NCBI RefSeq assembly: GCF_011745145.1
Contig: NZ_CP050191.1
Span: 3,508,804-3,572,803 of the forward strand
DNA: 64,000 nt
Origin: Mycobacterium sp. DL440
GTDB lineage: Bacteria > Actinomycetota > Actinomycetes > Mycobacteriales > Mycobacteriaceae
Direction: 5' to 3'
The notes beneath the pieces are model-generated. The model made no database searches and was not told where the DNA came from. It was given only the letters and a program-made list of their open reading frames with translations. The translations under genes and the position numbers were made by a program. Below, one piece after another: positions 8,718 to 18,079 of this stretch. Positions within the stretch are counted from its first letter, which is position 1, and each line of letters opens with the position of its first letter.

Positions 8718-9938
8718 ATGACCACCGTCGAGAACGTGAGCCGTGTTTTGCCCGGCACACCGGAATGGGCTGACCTGCTGGCCTCGATCGCAGCAGGGGC
8801 CAAGGACCGCGACCTGAACGACGAGAACCCCTTCGATCAGGTCGCCGCCCTCAAACGGGCCGGGTTCGGCACCCTCAGGCTGCCCGAGCCCCTCGGTGGC
8901 GCCGGGTTCACCGTGCCGCAGCTGTTCTCCGCGGTGATCGACGTGGCCAAAGCCGATCCCATTGTGGCCCATATCTTCCGGACCCACTTCTGGTTCACCG
9001 AGGAGCGGCTGCGCAGTGCCGACGACCCGGAGTCCAGGCGCTGGCTGGGCAAGATCGCCGAAGGCAAGATCTTCGGTAATGCATTCAGCGAGAAGGGCTC
9101 ATTGGCTGTGGGCAGCCTGGTGTTCAACACCCGGTTGCTGGCCGACGAGGCGAACCCGGGTGCCTTCCGGCTGAGCGGAGAGAAGTACTACAGCACCGGC
9201 ACCCTGTTCTCGGACTACCTGACCGTCACTGCCACCACCGACCACGACTCGGTGGCCAGCGTTCTGGTCCCCACCAACCGTGACGGAGTACGGCTCGTCG
9301 ACGATTGGGACGGTTTCGGTCAGCGCCGCACCGGTACCGGCACCACGACATTCACCGACGTCACGGTCGCAGCCGACGAGATCCTCACCGATACCCCGTA
9401 CGACGCCGAACCGGTGCCGACCGTGCAGTACGCCGCGCTGCAGTTGTTCATCCACGCGGTGGTCGCCGGCATTCTGGCCAACGTCGTAGACGACGGTGTG
9501 GCGCTGCTGCGCTCACGCGAGCGCAACTTCAGCCACGCCGTCACTGAGCGGCCCACCGACGATCCGCTGCTGCAACGCCAACTCGGTGTACTGGCCAGCA
9601 CGGCCTACGTGGCGCGGGCCGCCGTGCTGGACGCGGCGGCGGCGATTGGCGCTGCCACGGATTCTGCCGTCGACGGCGTTCCCGACGCGCACCTGACCGC
9701 GGAAGCTCAACTCAAGGTCGCGAAAGTCAAGGTTCACTTGGACGACGTCGCCCCCGAAGCCGCCACCCGGCTGCTGGAACTCGGCGGAGCGAGCGCGGCC
9801 TCCCGGCAGCGCAACCTGGACCGGCATTGGCGCAACATCCGCACCATCACCCTGCACAACCCGGTGGCCTACAAAGCGCGGGTGATCGGCCAGAACCTGT
9901 TGCACGGCACGCCCATCCCGGCCAACGCCTACTTCTGA
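8718..9938 (+). CDS. Acyl-CoA dehydrogenase-fold flavoprotein, DszC/SfnB-like monooxygenase
   Basis: 406 residues. The ATG at 8718 (MTTVENVSRV) is preferred over a GTG at 8682. The acyl-CoA dehydrogenase N- and middle-domain layout is visible (GFGTLRLPEPLGGAGFTVPQ; LSGEKYYSTGTLFSDY), but the catalytic-base context of true dehydrogenases is absent. The C-terminal motif HWRNIRTITLHNPVAYKARV is typical of the DszC/SoxC/SfnB group of reduced-flavin-dependent monooxygenases that act on sulfur or aromatic compounds. Such enzymes need a separate flavin reductase, and none is adjacent. Its 3' end overlaps the convergent LysR gene by 10 bp. Confidence 0.82.
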   Translation: MTTVENVSRVLPGTPEWADLLASIAAGAKDRDLNDENPFDQVAALKRAGFGTLRLPEPLGGAGFTVPQLFSAVIDVAKADPIVAHIFRTHFWFTEERLRSADDPESRRWLGKIAEGKIFGNAFSEKGSLAVGSLVFNTRLLADEANPGAFRLSGEKYYSTGTLFSDYLTVTATTDHDSVASVLVPTNRDGVRLVDDWDGFGQRRTGTGTTTFTDVTVAADEILTDTPYDAEPVPTVQYAALQLFIHAVVAGILANVVDDGVALLRSRERNFSHAVTERPTDDPLLQRQLGVLASTAYVARAAVLDAAAAIGAATDSAVDGVPDAHLTAEAQLKVAKVKVHLDDVAPEAATRLLELGGASAASRQRNLDRHWRNIRTITLHNPVAYKARVIGQNLLHGTPIPANAYF

Positions 9939-10855
9939 CCCCTGGGCGATTTGTGCATGGCGGCGCGCACGCAATCCCGTAACCAGCGGTGCGCGCCGTC
10001 GGCGTGGTAGCGCGGATGCCAGGCCATGCTGAGCACCAGTGGTGGCAGATCCAGCGGGATGTCGAACGTCCGCAGCCCGAAGGTGTCGATGGCATGCTGC
10101 CCGATGCCGACCGGCAGCATGCCCACCAGGTCACTGTCCTTGATCAGGAACAGCCCGCCCGCCGGATTGGGCGCGCAGACCACCACGCGGCGATGCAACC
10201 CGCGCTCGGCGAGCAGATCGTCGACAGGCCCGCGCAACCTGCCGCGCCGGGAGAACACCACATGCTCGGCAGCGGCAAACCGCTTGAGCGTGACACGTTT
10301 TCCCAGCAGTTCGTGCCCCGCGCGCACAACCCCGACAAGCCGGTCGTCAACCACGTGCTCGAGGTGTGTCTCCGGCTCGGTGCGCCGGATCTGACCGATC
10401 TCGATATCGACGCTACCGTCGCGCAGCGACTGCGTGTCTTCGTGGCTCTCCCCCACGAACCGCACGGTGACCCCGGGTGCTTGCGCCCGGATCTGTGCCA
10501 ACAACCGCGAGCCGATCGTGCTGAACAGACCCTCGCCAAGCTGGACCGCGAACGTGCGCTGCAGCGTCGCGGGCTCAGGGACATCCGGTGGGATGAACAC
10601 GGCCCTGGCCTGCACTACGACATCGTGCACCGTGCCCTGCATCGCCAATGCGCGTGGTGTGGGAACCATTTCACGACCTGCCCGCACAAGCACCGGATCC
10701 CCTAGTATCCGCCGCAGCCGCGCCAGCGTCCGGCTCATCGCCGGAGCCGAGGTGTGCAGGCGCTGCGCCGCACCGCCGACACTGCGTTCGTCGAGCAACG
10801 CGTCGAGGGCGAGCAGCAGGTTGAGGTCGAGGTTCGGCTCCATTTTCAATTCCAT
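9929..10855 (-). CDS. LysR family transcriptional regulator
   Basis: About 308 residues with an N-terminal winged helix (LDALLDERSVGGAAQRLHTSAPAMSRTL region) and a periplasmic-binding-like effector domain. Possible starts are TTG 10864, ATG 10855 and ATG 10843, none with a strong ribosome site. The 68-bp divergent gap to the O-methyltransferase at 10923 makes that gene the likely target. The effector is unknown. Confidence 0.9.
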   Translation of the reverse strand: MELKMEPNLDLNLLLALDALLDERSVGGAAQRLHTSAPAMSRTLARLRRILGDPVLVRAGREMVPTPRALAMQGTVHDVVVQARAVFIPPDVPEPATLQRTFAVQLGEGLFSTIGSRLLAQIRAQAPGVTVRFVGESHEDTQSLRDGSVDIEIGQIRRTEPETHLEHVVDDRLVGVVRAGHELLGKRVTLKRFAAAEHVVFSRRGRLRGPVDDLLAERGLHRRVVVCAPNPAGGLFLIKDSDLVGMLPVGIGQHAIDTFGLRTFDIPLDLPPLVLSMAWHPRYHADGAHRWLRDCVRAAMHKSPRGQK

Positions 10856-10922
10856 TTCGGACAACTATTGATTACCAAACATGCACTGGAACGCAATCCA
10901 CAACGAGAATACCGTGGACTGC

Positions 10923-11582
10923 ATGACAAACACTCTGACCAGCGCTTCGGTAGCCACTGTGCTGCAACACCTTCTGACCGCCGAGCAGGAGAACGACCCG
11001 GCCGTGTTCGCCACGGTCGGCGGCTATCCGGTCGACACCGACGCCTCGCAGCGCGCAGACATGTTCAAGGACGTGTACATGTCAGTGTCCGAGGCCGGTG
11101 GGCAATTGCTCTATCTCCTGGCCCGCGCGACCGGAGCACGCAACGTCGTGGAGTACGGGACGTCGTTCGGCGTGTCGACCCTCTATCTCGCGAGCGCTGT
11201 ACGCGACAATGGCGGCGGAACGGTGGTCGGCACCGAGCTGCAGCCCGAGAAAGCCGCTGCCGCACAACGAAACTTCACCGACGCCGGACTGGCCGACGTG
11301 ATCGACCTGCGCGTCGGCGACGCGCGCGAGACCCTGGCCGACGTCGCGGGGCCGGTAGATCTCGTACTGCTCGACGGCTGGCCGGAACTGGCACTGCCCG
11401 TCCTCAAAGTGCTCGAACCCCATCTGAGGCCGGGCACGTTGATTTTGGTCGACGACATCAACCTGGATTTCGGCCACGACGTGCACGCCGCACTGCTGAG
11501 CTACCTCGCCGAATCCGACCACTATCTGTCCGTCACCCTGCCTATCGGTGACGGCATCCAGGCGTGCGTGCGACTGACCTGA
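10923..11582 (+). CDS. Class I SAM-dependent O-methyltransferase
   Basis: 219 residues; ATG 10923 (MTNTLTSASV) is favoured over an ATG at 10881. The SAM-binding motif I is VVEYGTSFGVSTLYLA and motif II is around VIDLRVGDARE, followed by DLVLLDGWPELA and LILVDDIN. This is the catechol/caffeoyl-CoA O-methyltransferase-like fold (Methyltransf_24 type). It is divergent from a LysR gene, its probable regulator, and convergent with the GMC oxidoreductase, whose stop is 3 bp away. The acceptor substrate is unknown. Confidence 0.87.
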   Translation: MTNTLTSASVATVLQHLLTAEQENDPAVFATVGGYPVDTDASQRADMFKDVYMSVSEAGGQLLYLLARATGARNVVEYGTSFGVSTLYLASAVRDNGGGTVVGTELQPEKAAAAQRNFTDAGLADVIDLRVGDARETLADVAGPVDLVLLDGWPELALPVLKVLEPHLRPGTLILVDDINLDFGHDVHAALLSYLAESDHYLSVTLPIGDGIQACVRLT

Positions 11583-11585
11583 CGG

Positions 11586-13082
11586 TCAGCCCGCGATCAG
11601 ATCGGCGGCCTTTTCCCCGACCAGCACGCTGGGCGCGTGGGTGTGGCCGCGGATGAGCGTCGGCATCACGGACGCGTCGGCGACCCGCAACGCCTCGATT
11701 CCCCGGACCCGTAGCTGCGGGTCGACCACGCTGCCCTCGTCGCTGCCCATGCGGCAGGTGCCGACGGGGTGATAGAGCGTGTGTGACACCGAGTTCAGTG
11801 CGTGCGTGAGGGTTTCGTCGTTCAGTGTGGACGCGTTCAGCGGACGGGCCACTTTGCCGATCACGTTCCGCAGTGCCGGGGCCTGGGCGATCTCGGCGGT
11901 GATCCGCAGGCCGGCCATCAATGCGGTGCGGTCGACCTCGTCGCTCAGGTAGCGAGGGTCGATGATCGGTTTGTCCATCGGGTCGGCCGACCGCAACGTG
12001 ATGGTGCCGTGGCTGCGTGGCTTGAGCAGGATGGGGCCCATCACAATGGCGTGGCCGTACGGGTCGCCGATACCCTCGTCGAAGAAGGGCGCCGGAGCAA
12101 AGATCAGCTCCAGGTCCGGAAGATCCAATTCGGGCCTGCTGCGGACGAACCCGTACGCTTCACCGACGTTCGAGGTCAGCATGCCCCGGCGCCGGGCCAG
12201 ATAGTTGATGAGCTCGAGTGGCTTCTCGGCGGCGAAGAGGCTGTCATCGCCGACATCGAATCCCAACGGAACCACCAGGTGGTCAAGCAGGTTGGCGCCC
12301 ACGCCAGGCGCGTCCCGGATCACTTCGATGCCGTGGCCGGCCAGCTGGCCCCGGTCGCCGATGCCCGACAGCATCAGCAGTTGCGGGGAATTGATCGCAC
12401 CCCCGCACAGGATGACCTCGCGGCGGGCCGTCACCACGTCCCGAACCCCGCCCTTCTCGAATTCGACCCCGACGGCGCGGTTTCCGGCGAAGACGATCCG
12501 CCTCACGGTGGCCTCGGTGAGCAGGTTGAGGTTCCGCCGCCGGAGGACCGGCTTGAGAAAGGCGTCCGCGGTGCTCCACCGGACGCCGCGACGCTGGGTC
12601 ACCCTGGTCTCGCAGAACCCCTCGTGCCCGCATTCCCTGGCCGCGGCCAACCAGGCTGCCGTCGAACTGCGTGGGCTGCGCTGCGCCTCGATCATCAGCG
12701 GCCCGGCCTCGATGCGCTTCAGGTACTTTTCCAGGCCGGCGTAGTTCCAGTCCGCACCGGCGTGCTCGCCCCACTCGTCGTAGTCGGCGGGGAAACCCGG
12801 TACCCACATCATCGCGTTCATCGACGATGAGCCGCCGAGGGTCTTGCCACGCGGCCAATAGATCTGGCGGCCATCGAGTTCCGGCTGCGGCTCGGTCAGG
12901 TAGTCCCAGTCGACCTCGCTGCGGAACAGCTTCGAGAACGCCGCCGGGATATGGATGAACTTGTCGCGGTCGCGCGGCCCGGCCTCGAGCGCCAGCACCG
13001 AGGCATCCGATCGTGCACTCAGCCGGTTCGCCAGTACCGCGCCTGCCGAGCCGGTCCCCACCACGATGTAGTCAGCCTCCAC
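11586..13082 (-). CDS. GMC family FAD-dependent oxidoreductase (choline dehydrogenase-like)
   Basis: 498 residues, GTG start (MEADYIVVGTG). The FAD-binding dinucleotide motif GTGSAG is at residues 8-13 and the GMC signature 1 is PRGKTLGGSSSMNAMMW near residue 76. Signature 2 surrounds GAINSPQLLMLSGIG, and the C-terminal catalytic region HPVGTCRMG lies near residue 437. These enzymes oxidise alcohols or sugars. It corresponds by position and orientation to Rv1279. In M. tuberculosis it adjoins oppA, whereas here about 7 kb of accessory genes separate them. Confidence 0.92.
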   Translation of the reverse strand: MEADYIVVGTGSAGAVLANRLSARSDASVLALEAGPRDRDKFIHIPAAFSKLFRSEVDWDYLTEPQPELDGRQIYWPRGKTLGGSSSMNAMMWVPGFPADYDEWGEHAGADWNYAGLEKYLKRIEAGPLMIEAQRSPRSSTAAWLAAARECGHEGFCETRVTQRRGVRWSTADAFLKPVLRRRNLNLLTEATVRRIVFAGNRAVGVEFEKGGVRDVVTARREVILCGGAINSPQLLMLSGIGDRGQLAGHGIEVIRDAPGVGANLLDHLVVPLGFDVGDDSLFAAEKPLELINYLARRRGMLTSNVGEAYGFVRSRPELDLPDLELIFAPAPFFDEGIGDPYGHAIVMGPILLKPRSHGTITLRSADPMDKPIIDPRYLSDEVDRTALMAGLRITAEIAQAPALRNVIGKVARPLNASTLNDETLTHALNSVSHTLYHPVGTCRMGSDEGSVVDPQLRVRGIEALRVADASVMPTLIRGHTHAPSVLVGEKAADLIAG

Positions 13083-13119
13083 GTGGCGGAGTGTATTGGC
13101 ACGGTGCAGCCAGGCGCGA

Positions 13120-15762
13120 CTAATTCGATGTGGTGGTCAGCTCGATGTGGTGCGCGCCGCCGACGGCGGCGTAGCGCTCCGGGCTGCAGGTCAACACGAT
13201 GACCTGCCCGTCCCCACCGACCGCGTCGAACACCGCACCCATCTTGGTCAGGCGCTCCGGATCGGTGAAGCCGAGCGCGTCGTCGATGATGACGGGCACG
13301 CTGTCCTCCTTGGCCACCATCGCGGCACCGGCCAGCCGCGCGACGATCGCCAACTGCTCTTTGGCACCGCCCGACAGCGATTCGTACGGCACCGTGCGCC
13401 CGGACAGCGTGCGGGTCCGGATGTTGAGGTCGCTGTCGACGTCGACCTCGAAATCCTCACCGAAGACGAGCCGGCCCAACCGCTGCACCTCAAGGCGGAA
13501 CGGATCAGCGTAGCGCTGACGGGTGGCGTCGCGGTGGCGCGCCATCACTGACCGCAACGTCTCGGCGGCACGGGCCCGGCGGTGCACCCGGAGGTACTCG
13601 GCGTGGGCGTGCTCGCGCTCGGTCTCGGCGGCATCGAGATGCCCCTTGCGTCCCTGGGTGCCGTACACCTTGAGTTGTGCCGTCAGCTCCCGCAGCCCGT
13701 CAGCCGCTTCCCTGTGGCGAGTATCCAGCACCTCGGCGCACCGGACTGCCTCATCGAGCGCGGACTTCACCGAATTCGGTGCGGTGGCAGATAATTCGGT
13801 GCGTAGATCGGCCATGCGGCCCGCGGTGGAAGTGGCCTCCTCGTCGGTGGTCTGGGCCTTGACCGCCAACTCGTCGTCACCGGCCTGCGTGCGCTGGACC
13901 TCCAACCGGCCGCCGGCCACCGTCAACTCGGCCTGCGCCGTGGTGAGCTTGTCGCGCAGCACGCTCAGGCGGGTCGACTTCTCCGTCAGCTTCTGGGCGG
14001 CCGCGGCGATCAACATACGGCTGGTCTCACTGTCGGCCACCGCTTGGCGGTGCACCGCCACCGCAGTGTCGAGTTCGCTTCGGGCGGAGACGATATCGGT
14101 GGGCCCGGCCAGCTCGAACAACCCGGCCTCATCAGGCTGCCCGGCACGCAGTTGCGCCAGCCGGGCCCGCAGATCCGCCAACTGGTCATCGCCGGTGAGC
14201 GCGTCGACAGTGGCGCGCAAGCGATCCCGGTTGCCGAGCAGTTCCCGGCGCCGGCCATCGAGGGCCCGCGCGGCATCGACGCCGTCGACTCCGGCGGCGG
14301 TCAACGCGGCAGTCAGTGCGTTCTGCGCCTCGTCGAGACGGGCCTGAGTCTGCGCGGCCGGGGTTCCCGGCACCACGCGCACCGTGAGTACCCCGGGCAC
14401 GTCGATCTCGGTGTCGGCGGTGGTGTTGACCGACCACGGTTGGCCCGCCTCCAAAGACACCTGCACCTCGTCGACCCGGACATCGCGGTCAGCGACTGCC
14501 ACGAGTTCGATGCGCGCCGAGGCCAGTTCAGCCTGCCCGGCGGCGCGTTCCACCGCGACCGCCGCCGCTTCGATCACCCGCATCCCCGCGGCGTCGAGCA
14601 CGATCCCGTCCAGTTCGCGGTTGACCCCGTCGAGATCACGCACGCCGGCGTCGATCCTGGTCAGCCGGGCGGCCAAGCGGTCAGCTTCGTCCCGGTCGGC
14701 CATCCGCGTCAGGGTGGCGCGGGCGGTCTCCACCCGGGTTTCGTGCTCCTGCGCTGCCATCCGAGCCTGTTCGGCCACGGCCTCGGCAGCCTCGTGAACC
14801 TCACGGGCCGTGGTGGATTCACCGTCGGCCAGATTGAGCGCAGCCTGCAGCTCGGTGATGGTGGCGGCCCGCTCGTCGAGGTCGGCGCGTAGCCGTCGGC
14901 GTTCGGTGAGCGCGGCGGCGGCCGCGACCTGCGTCGCCCGGGCGGCCTCGGCCACCACCTCGGCCTCCTTGAGCCGTTGCATCAACGCGGCAACCGCCTC
15001 GGCCGCCTTACGGGCCGTGGTCAGACTCGCCTGGGCCGCTTCACGTTCACCGGCCAGTCCGGTGACCTCGACGCTGAGTTCGGCATGCCGGCGCACCGCG
15101 TCCTCGACCTCGGCCACCGCAGCGGCGCATTGCGCCACCTCGCCCTCGGCGGCCGCCAGTCGCTTCGTCACCGCCGCCCACTCGCCGGTGGGCCGCCCGG
15201 TGGCCGTGAAGTAGCGCAGATACTCCGCGTCGATGCGCTCGATCAGCAGCGGCTCGTCCCCTGAGAGCGCGACCGCCTCACCGGCGGCCACGTCCAGGGC
15301 CCGAGCCAACGCGTCCGAGCCGGACAGGTCGACCGGCGCGGTCGAGCTGGACTGCAAGACCCGTTGGGCCTGCCACAGGCTGGTGTCCACGGTCTCGGCG
15401 AGCATGGTCAGCACCCGCTCGTGCGCCTCGTCCCCGCTGAGCTGCTCGCGCACCGGTGCCAGCACCGTCAGCTGGGTCTCGGCGCGCTTGTGAAAGCGCT
15501 TGCGATACATGAAACGGTAAGGGCCCGTGGATATTTCGGCCATCACCTCAGCTCCGACGTCGGCGTGAGTCGGCTTGACCTGCTTGACTTCCTTCTTGCC
15601 CGAGCGGTCCTTGGCCTCGAGCAACAGATCCAGCGCCTCGATCATCGAGGACTTGCCGATCTCATTGGCACCACTGACCACCACCACACCGTGATCGGGG
15701 AACTCGATCTCGCGGTGGGTGACGCCGCGGTAGTTGGTCAGGACCAGGCGGTGCAGTTTCAT
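13120..15762 (-). CDS. SbcC/YhaN-like SMC-type AAA ATPase
   Basis: 880 residues, starting at ATG 15762, which overlaps the stop of the nuclease gene (ATGA). Walker A is GANEIGKSS at residues 31-39. Long Ala/Glu/Arg-rich coiled coils follow, then the ABC signature SLSGGAKEQ near 792 and Walker B VPVIIDDAL near 822. Unlike classical SbcC/Rad50 I see no CxxC zinc hook at the coiled-coil apex, and the protein is shorter, closer to YhaN. With the adjacent phosphoesterase it should form an SbcCD-like DNA end-processing complex. It matches Rv1278 in size and position. Confidence 0.88.
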   Translation of the reverse strand: MKLHRLVLTNYRGVTHREIEFPDHGVVVVSGANEIGKSSMIEALDLLLEAKDRSGKKEVKQVKPTHADVGAEVMAEISTGPYRFMYRKRFHKRAETQLTVLAPVREQLSGDEAHERVLTMLAETVDTSLWQAQRVLQSSSTAPVDLSGSDALARALDVAAGEAVALSGDEPLLIERIDAEYLRYFTATGRPTGEWAAVTKRLAAAEGEVAQCAAAVAEVEDAVRRHAELSVEVTGLAGEREAAQASLTTARKAAEAVAALMQRLKEAEVVAEAARATQVAAAAALTERRRLRADLDERAATITELQAALNLADGESTTAREVHEAAEAVAEQARMAAQEHETRVETARATLTRMADRDEADRLAARLTRIDAGVRDLDGVNRELDGIVLDAAGMRVIEAAAVAVERAAGQAELASARIELVAVADRDVRVDEVQVSLEAGQPWSVNTTADTEIDVPGVLTVRVVPGTPAAQTQARLDEAQNALTAALTAAGVDGVDAARALDGRRRELLGNRDRLRATVDALTGDDQLADLRARLAQLRAGQPDEAGLFELAGPTDIVSARSELDTAVAVHRQAVADSETSRMLIAAAAQKLTEKSTRLSVLRDKLTTAQAELTVAGGRLEVQRTQAGDDELAVKAQTTDEEATSTAGRMADLRTELSATAPNSVKSALDEAVRCAEVLDTRHREAADGLRELTAQLKVYGTQGRKGHLDAAETEREHAHAEYLRVHRRARAAETLRSVMARHRDATRQRYADPFRLEVQRLGRLVFGEDFEVDVDSDLNIRTRTLSGRTVPYESLSGGAKEQLAIVARLAGAAMVAKEDSVPVIIDDALGFTDPERLTKMGAVFDAVGGDGQVIVLTCSPERYAAVGGAHHIELTTTSN

Positions 15763-16916
15763 GCCGCACCCCTGTCCACCAGACGCAGCAACAAGCCGAG
15801 CGCCGCCCGCGCATCGTCGGCTCCGGCCCCGTCGGTACGGGCGGTGGCCACCAACTCGTCCACGGCAGCCGCCGCGAATCCGCCGATGCCCAGGTCGTCG
15901 AATTCGCCGTCGGCGGGCAGTACCGCGATCTCGGTGTGCCGCTCCCACTCCGTGAGGGCTGCGAACAACCGGGCGTACCTGTCGAGGCAGGTGTCGAGCG
16001 CAGCCTTGTCCGTCACGGTCAGTGAGCCCGTCAACGCCAGGCGGACCACGGTGCGTTCCTTGTCCGCCAACAGATCCAGATTGAGATCCAGATCGGCCAC
16101 GTCGCGGTCGGTATCCACCTCACGGCGCAGTGTGATGAAGCGCCAACGGCCCACCCGCTGCGAATCCACCCGCACCGGGCGGTGTGCATCGGTCTCGTCG
16201 ATCTCGACCATCAGGACATACCCCGGATCGGATTCGATGTCGTCATAGTTGGTCACCTCGGGTGAACCCGAATACCACACCCGGCCGGTCGACCCGACCT
16301 CGGTGCGGGAGTGCTTGTCCCCCAACGCCACATAGTGCACCGCACCGCGCGCCAACGCGTCCTCGACGGCGGCCAGCCGGATCAGCGACGGCTTGTCCTT
16401 GTCCGGATCGAGGATGTCGACCCCGCCGTGGCCCACCACCACCCGAGTGGTCCCGTCGGCGGGCAGATCGGCCAACACGTCACCCACCAGGTCGGAGGTG
16501 GGCGCCTTGGACCGCCACGGAGCGGCAACGATCTGCAGCCCCGGCCGCACCTCGTGCACACCCGCGCGATCGAGGACCACGACGTTGTCCGGGCATTCCG
16601 CGGTGAACAGCGCGCTGGTGTAGACCGAGGCGGCGTCCAGCGGATCGTGGTTGCCCGGCAACAGATACACCGGCACCCCGATGCCACGCATGGCCTCAAG
16701 CGACAGGCTGACCTCGCGCGGAGCCAACTGGTTGTGCTCGAAGACGTCACCGGACACCACGACGAACTCCGCACCCGAGGCCGCGGCCACCGGGCCGAGG
16801 GCCGCGACCGCCTCCCGGCGCGCGGCCGAATAACGGGGCTGGGCCTCACCGTCACCGGTACTGAGGAAGTGACGGGTCATGCCGAGCTGCCAGTCGGCGG
16901 TGTGCAGAAAACGCAT
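15759..16916 (-). CDS. SbcD-like metallophosphoesterase (DNA repair exonuclease)
   Basis: 385 residues, starting at ATG 16916 behind GAGGGGACAGGG. The calcineurin-type phosphoesterase motifs are in order: HTADWQLG (residues 5-12), VVVSGDVFEHN, LPGNHDPLD, VVGHGGVD and ALGDKHSR. Together these supply the two-metal site of Mre11/SbcD nucleases. It is translationally coupled to the SMC-type ATPase and is equivalent to Rv1277. A plausible -10 TACACT lies on the minus strand just upstream, around 16950. Confidence 0.9.
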   Translation of the reverse strand: MRFLHTADWQLGMTRHFLSTGDGEAQPRYSAARREAVAALGPVAAASGAEFVVVSGDVFEHNQLAPREVSLSLEAMRGIGVPVYLLPGNHDPLDAASVYTSALFTAECPDNVVVLDRAGVHEVRPGLQIVAAPWRSKAPTSDLVGDVLADLPADGTTRVVVGHGGVDILDPDKDKPSLIRLAAVEDALARGAVHYVALGDKHSRTEVGSTGRVWYSGSPEVTNYDDIESDPGYVLMVEIDETDAHRPVRVDSQRVGRWRFITLRREVDTDRDVADLDLNLDLLADKERTVVRLALTGSLTVTDKAALDTCLDRYARLFAALTEWERHTEIAVLPADGEFDDLGIGGFAAAAVDELVATARTDGAGADDARAALGLLLRLVDRGAA

Positions 16917-17012
16917 CGGCCCTGTCCCCTCTGTCTCCGTAAGCAAAGCGAGTGTAAAACCGGGTGCCGACAAGTCCCGGGACCTGCAGCGGCATGGCCT
17001 AACCTGGTTGGA

Positions 17013-17525
17013 ATGATCAGTCCGATCAGAACCCTGCTGCTGATGCGCCACGCCAAGTCGGACTACCCCGACGGTGTCGCCGACCACGACCGCCCACTCG
17101 CGGCGCGGGGAATCAGGGAGGCCGGGCTGGCCGGAGACTGGATCCGGGCCAACTTCGCCGAGGTGGATGCGGTGCTGTGCTCGACGGCGACACGAACCCG
17201 TCAGACCTTGGAACGCACCGGCATCGAGGCGCCGGTGCAGTACGCCGAACGCATCTACGACGCCAGGCCGGGCACCGTCATCGACGAGATCAACGGTGTC
17301 TCGTCACGTTTCGGCACCGACCCGTCGACGGTTCTGGTGATCGGGCACGAGCCGGCCATGTCCGCCGTCGCACTCGGCCTGGCGGACGGCTCCAACCGGA
17401 CTGCGGCGGAGAGCATTTCACTGAAGTTCCCGACCTCGGCGATCGCCGTGCTGCGCACCAACGGCCCCTGGGACGAGCTCGCGCTCGGCGGCGCGACACT
17501 CGTGCGCTTCCACGTACCCCGTTAG
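17013..17525 (+). CDS. Histidine phosphatase family protein, SixA-like
   Basis: 170 residues. The RHG-type catalytic motif LLLMRHAKSD puts the phospho-accepting histidine at residue 13, and the second histidine is in VLVIGHEPAMS. The short, single-domain form resembles SixA phosphohistidine phosphatases; this is the Rv1276c position. The ATG at 17013 follows TAACCT (17000-17005) by 7 nt, so the mRNA may be leaderless. It converges on lprC with a 4-bp overlap and is divergent from the sbcCD-like pair. Confidence 0.88.
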   Translation: MISPIRTLLLMRHAKSDYPDGVADHDRPLAARGIREAGLAGDWIRANFAEVDAVLCSTATRTRQTLERTGIEAPVQYAERIYDARPGTVIDEINGVSSRFGTDPSTVLVIGHEPAMSAVALGLADGSNRTAAESISLKFPTSAIAVLRTNGPWDELALGGATLVRFHVPR

Positions 17526-18079
17526 GAGTTGGTGGCCAGCGTCAGTTCCATGAGCTTGATGGCCATCGGGCAGGCATCGATCCCCGGCGCCTGCGGGTTG
17601 ACCCACCAGCCGACCACGCCGGCCGCATCGCTGGCCACGCCGCATGCCCCGTTGAGCCCGCTGGGCCTCATGATGATCGAATCCACACCGGCGATCCGAC
17701 GCTGTTCGATGGCGTACTGCAGCTTCTCGGCGGTCTGACGCTCGTTGTCCAGGCTGCCCTGCTCGTACCAGAACCGGGTGATGTCGACCAGGCCGGCCGG
17801 GTTGGCCGCCTGCCACCGGCACACCGCGCCGACGAACGTGCTCTGGATGTCCAGCGGGTCGGCACCCACCGTCTTGGCCAAGATGTCCGTGGTCAGGACA
17901 TCACATTCCTTGAGCAGGTTGGGATAGGTCTTCTCGGACTTGTTGTTGCTCGGACCGCCACTGGACCCCTCCTTGGCGGCGGTGCCGTCCACGGTGCGGG
18001 AGCAACCGGTGAGCCCGACGAATACCGCCAGCACAGCGAGCACAGCCATGAGGCCCCTGATGGCACGCTGCATGCTCAT
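17522..18079 (-). CDS. lprC: DUF3558-type lipoprotein LprC
   Basis: 185 residues. The ATG at 18079 overlaps the lprB stop (ATGA). It has a signal peptide with lipobox LTGC (Cys near residue 26), a Ser/Gly/Asn-rich linker, and a compact domain with conserved cysteines (KECDVL, GAVCRW, GACGV, DACPMA) and a tryptophan-rich end (GWWVNPQAPG). This matches DUF3558, a family of actinobacterial lipoproteins of unknown function. It forms a coupled pair with the preceding paralog, as LprB/LprC do at Rv1274-Rv1275. Confidence 0.88.
   Translation of the reverse strand: MSMQRAIRGLMAVLAVLAVFVGLTGCSRTVDGTAAKEGSSGGPSNNKSEKTYPNLLKECDVLTTDILAKTVGADPLDIQSTFVGAVCRWQAANPAGLVDITRFWYEQGSLDNERQTAEKLQYAIEQRRIAGVDSIIMRPSGLNGACGVASDAAGVVGWWVNPQAPGIDACPMAIKLMELTLATNS

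Noticed and set aside
10865..10922. LysR box (T-N11-A) between the LysR gene and the O-methyltransferase
   Set aside because: Several imperfect candidates exist and none stands out, so no site was assigned.
14044..14892. Long open frames antisense to the SbcC-like gene
   Set aside because: They are GC-rich shadow frames of the real coding strand, with Arg/Pro/Gly-heavy composition and no domains; the opposite frame has clear Walker motifs.
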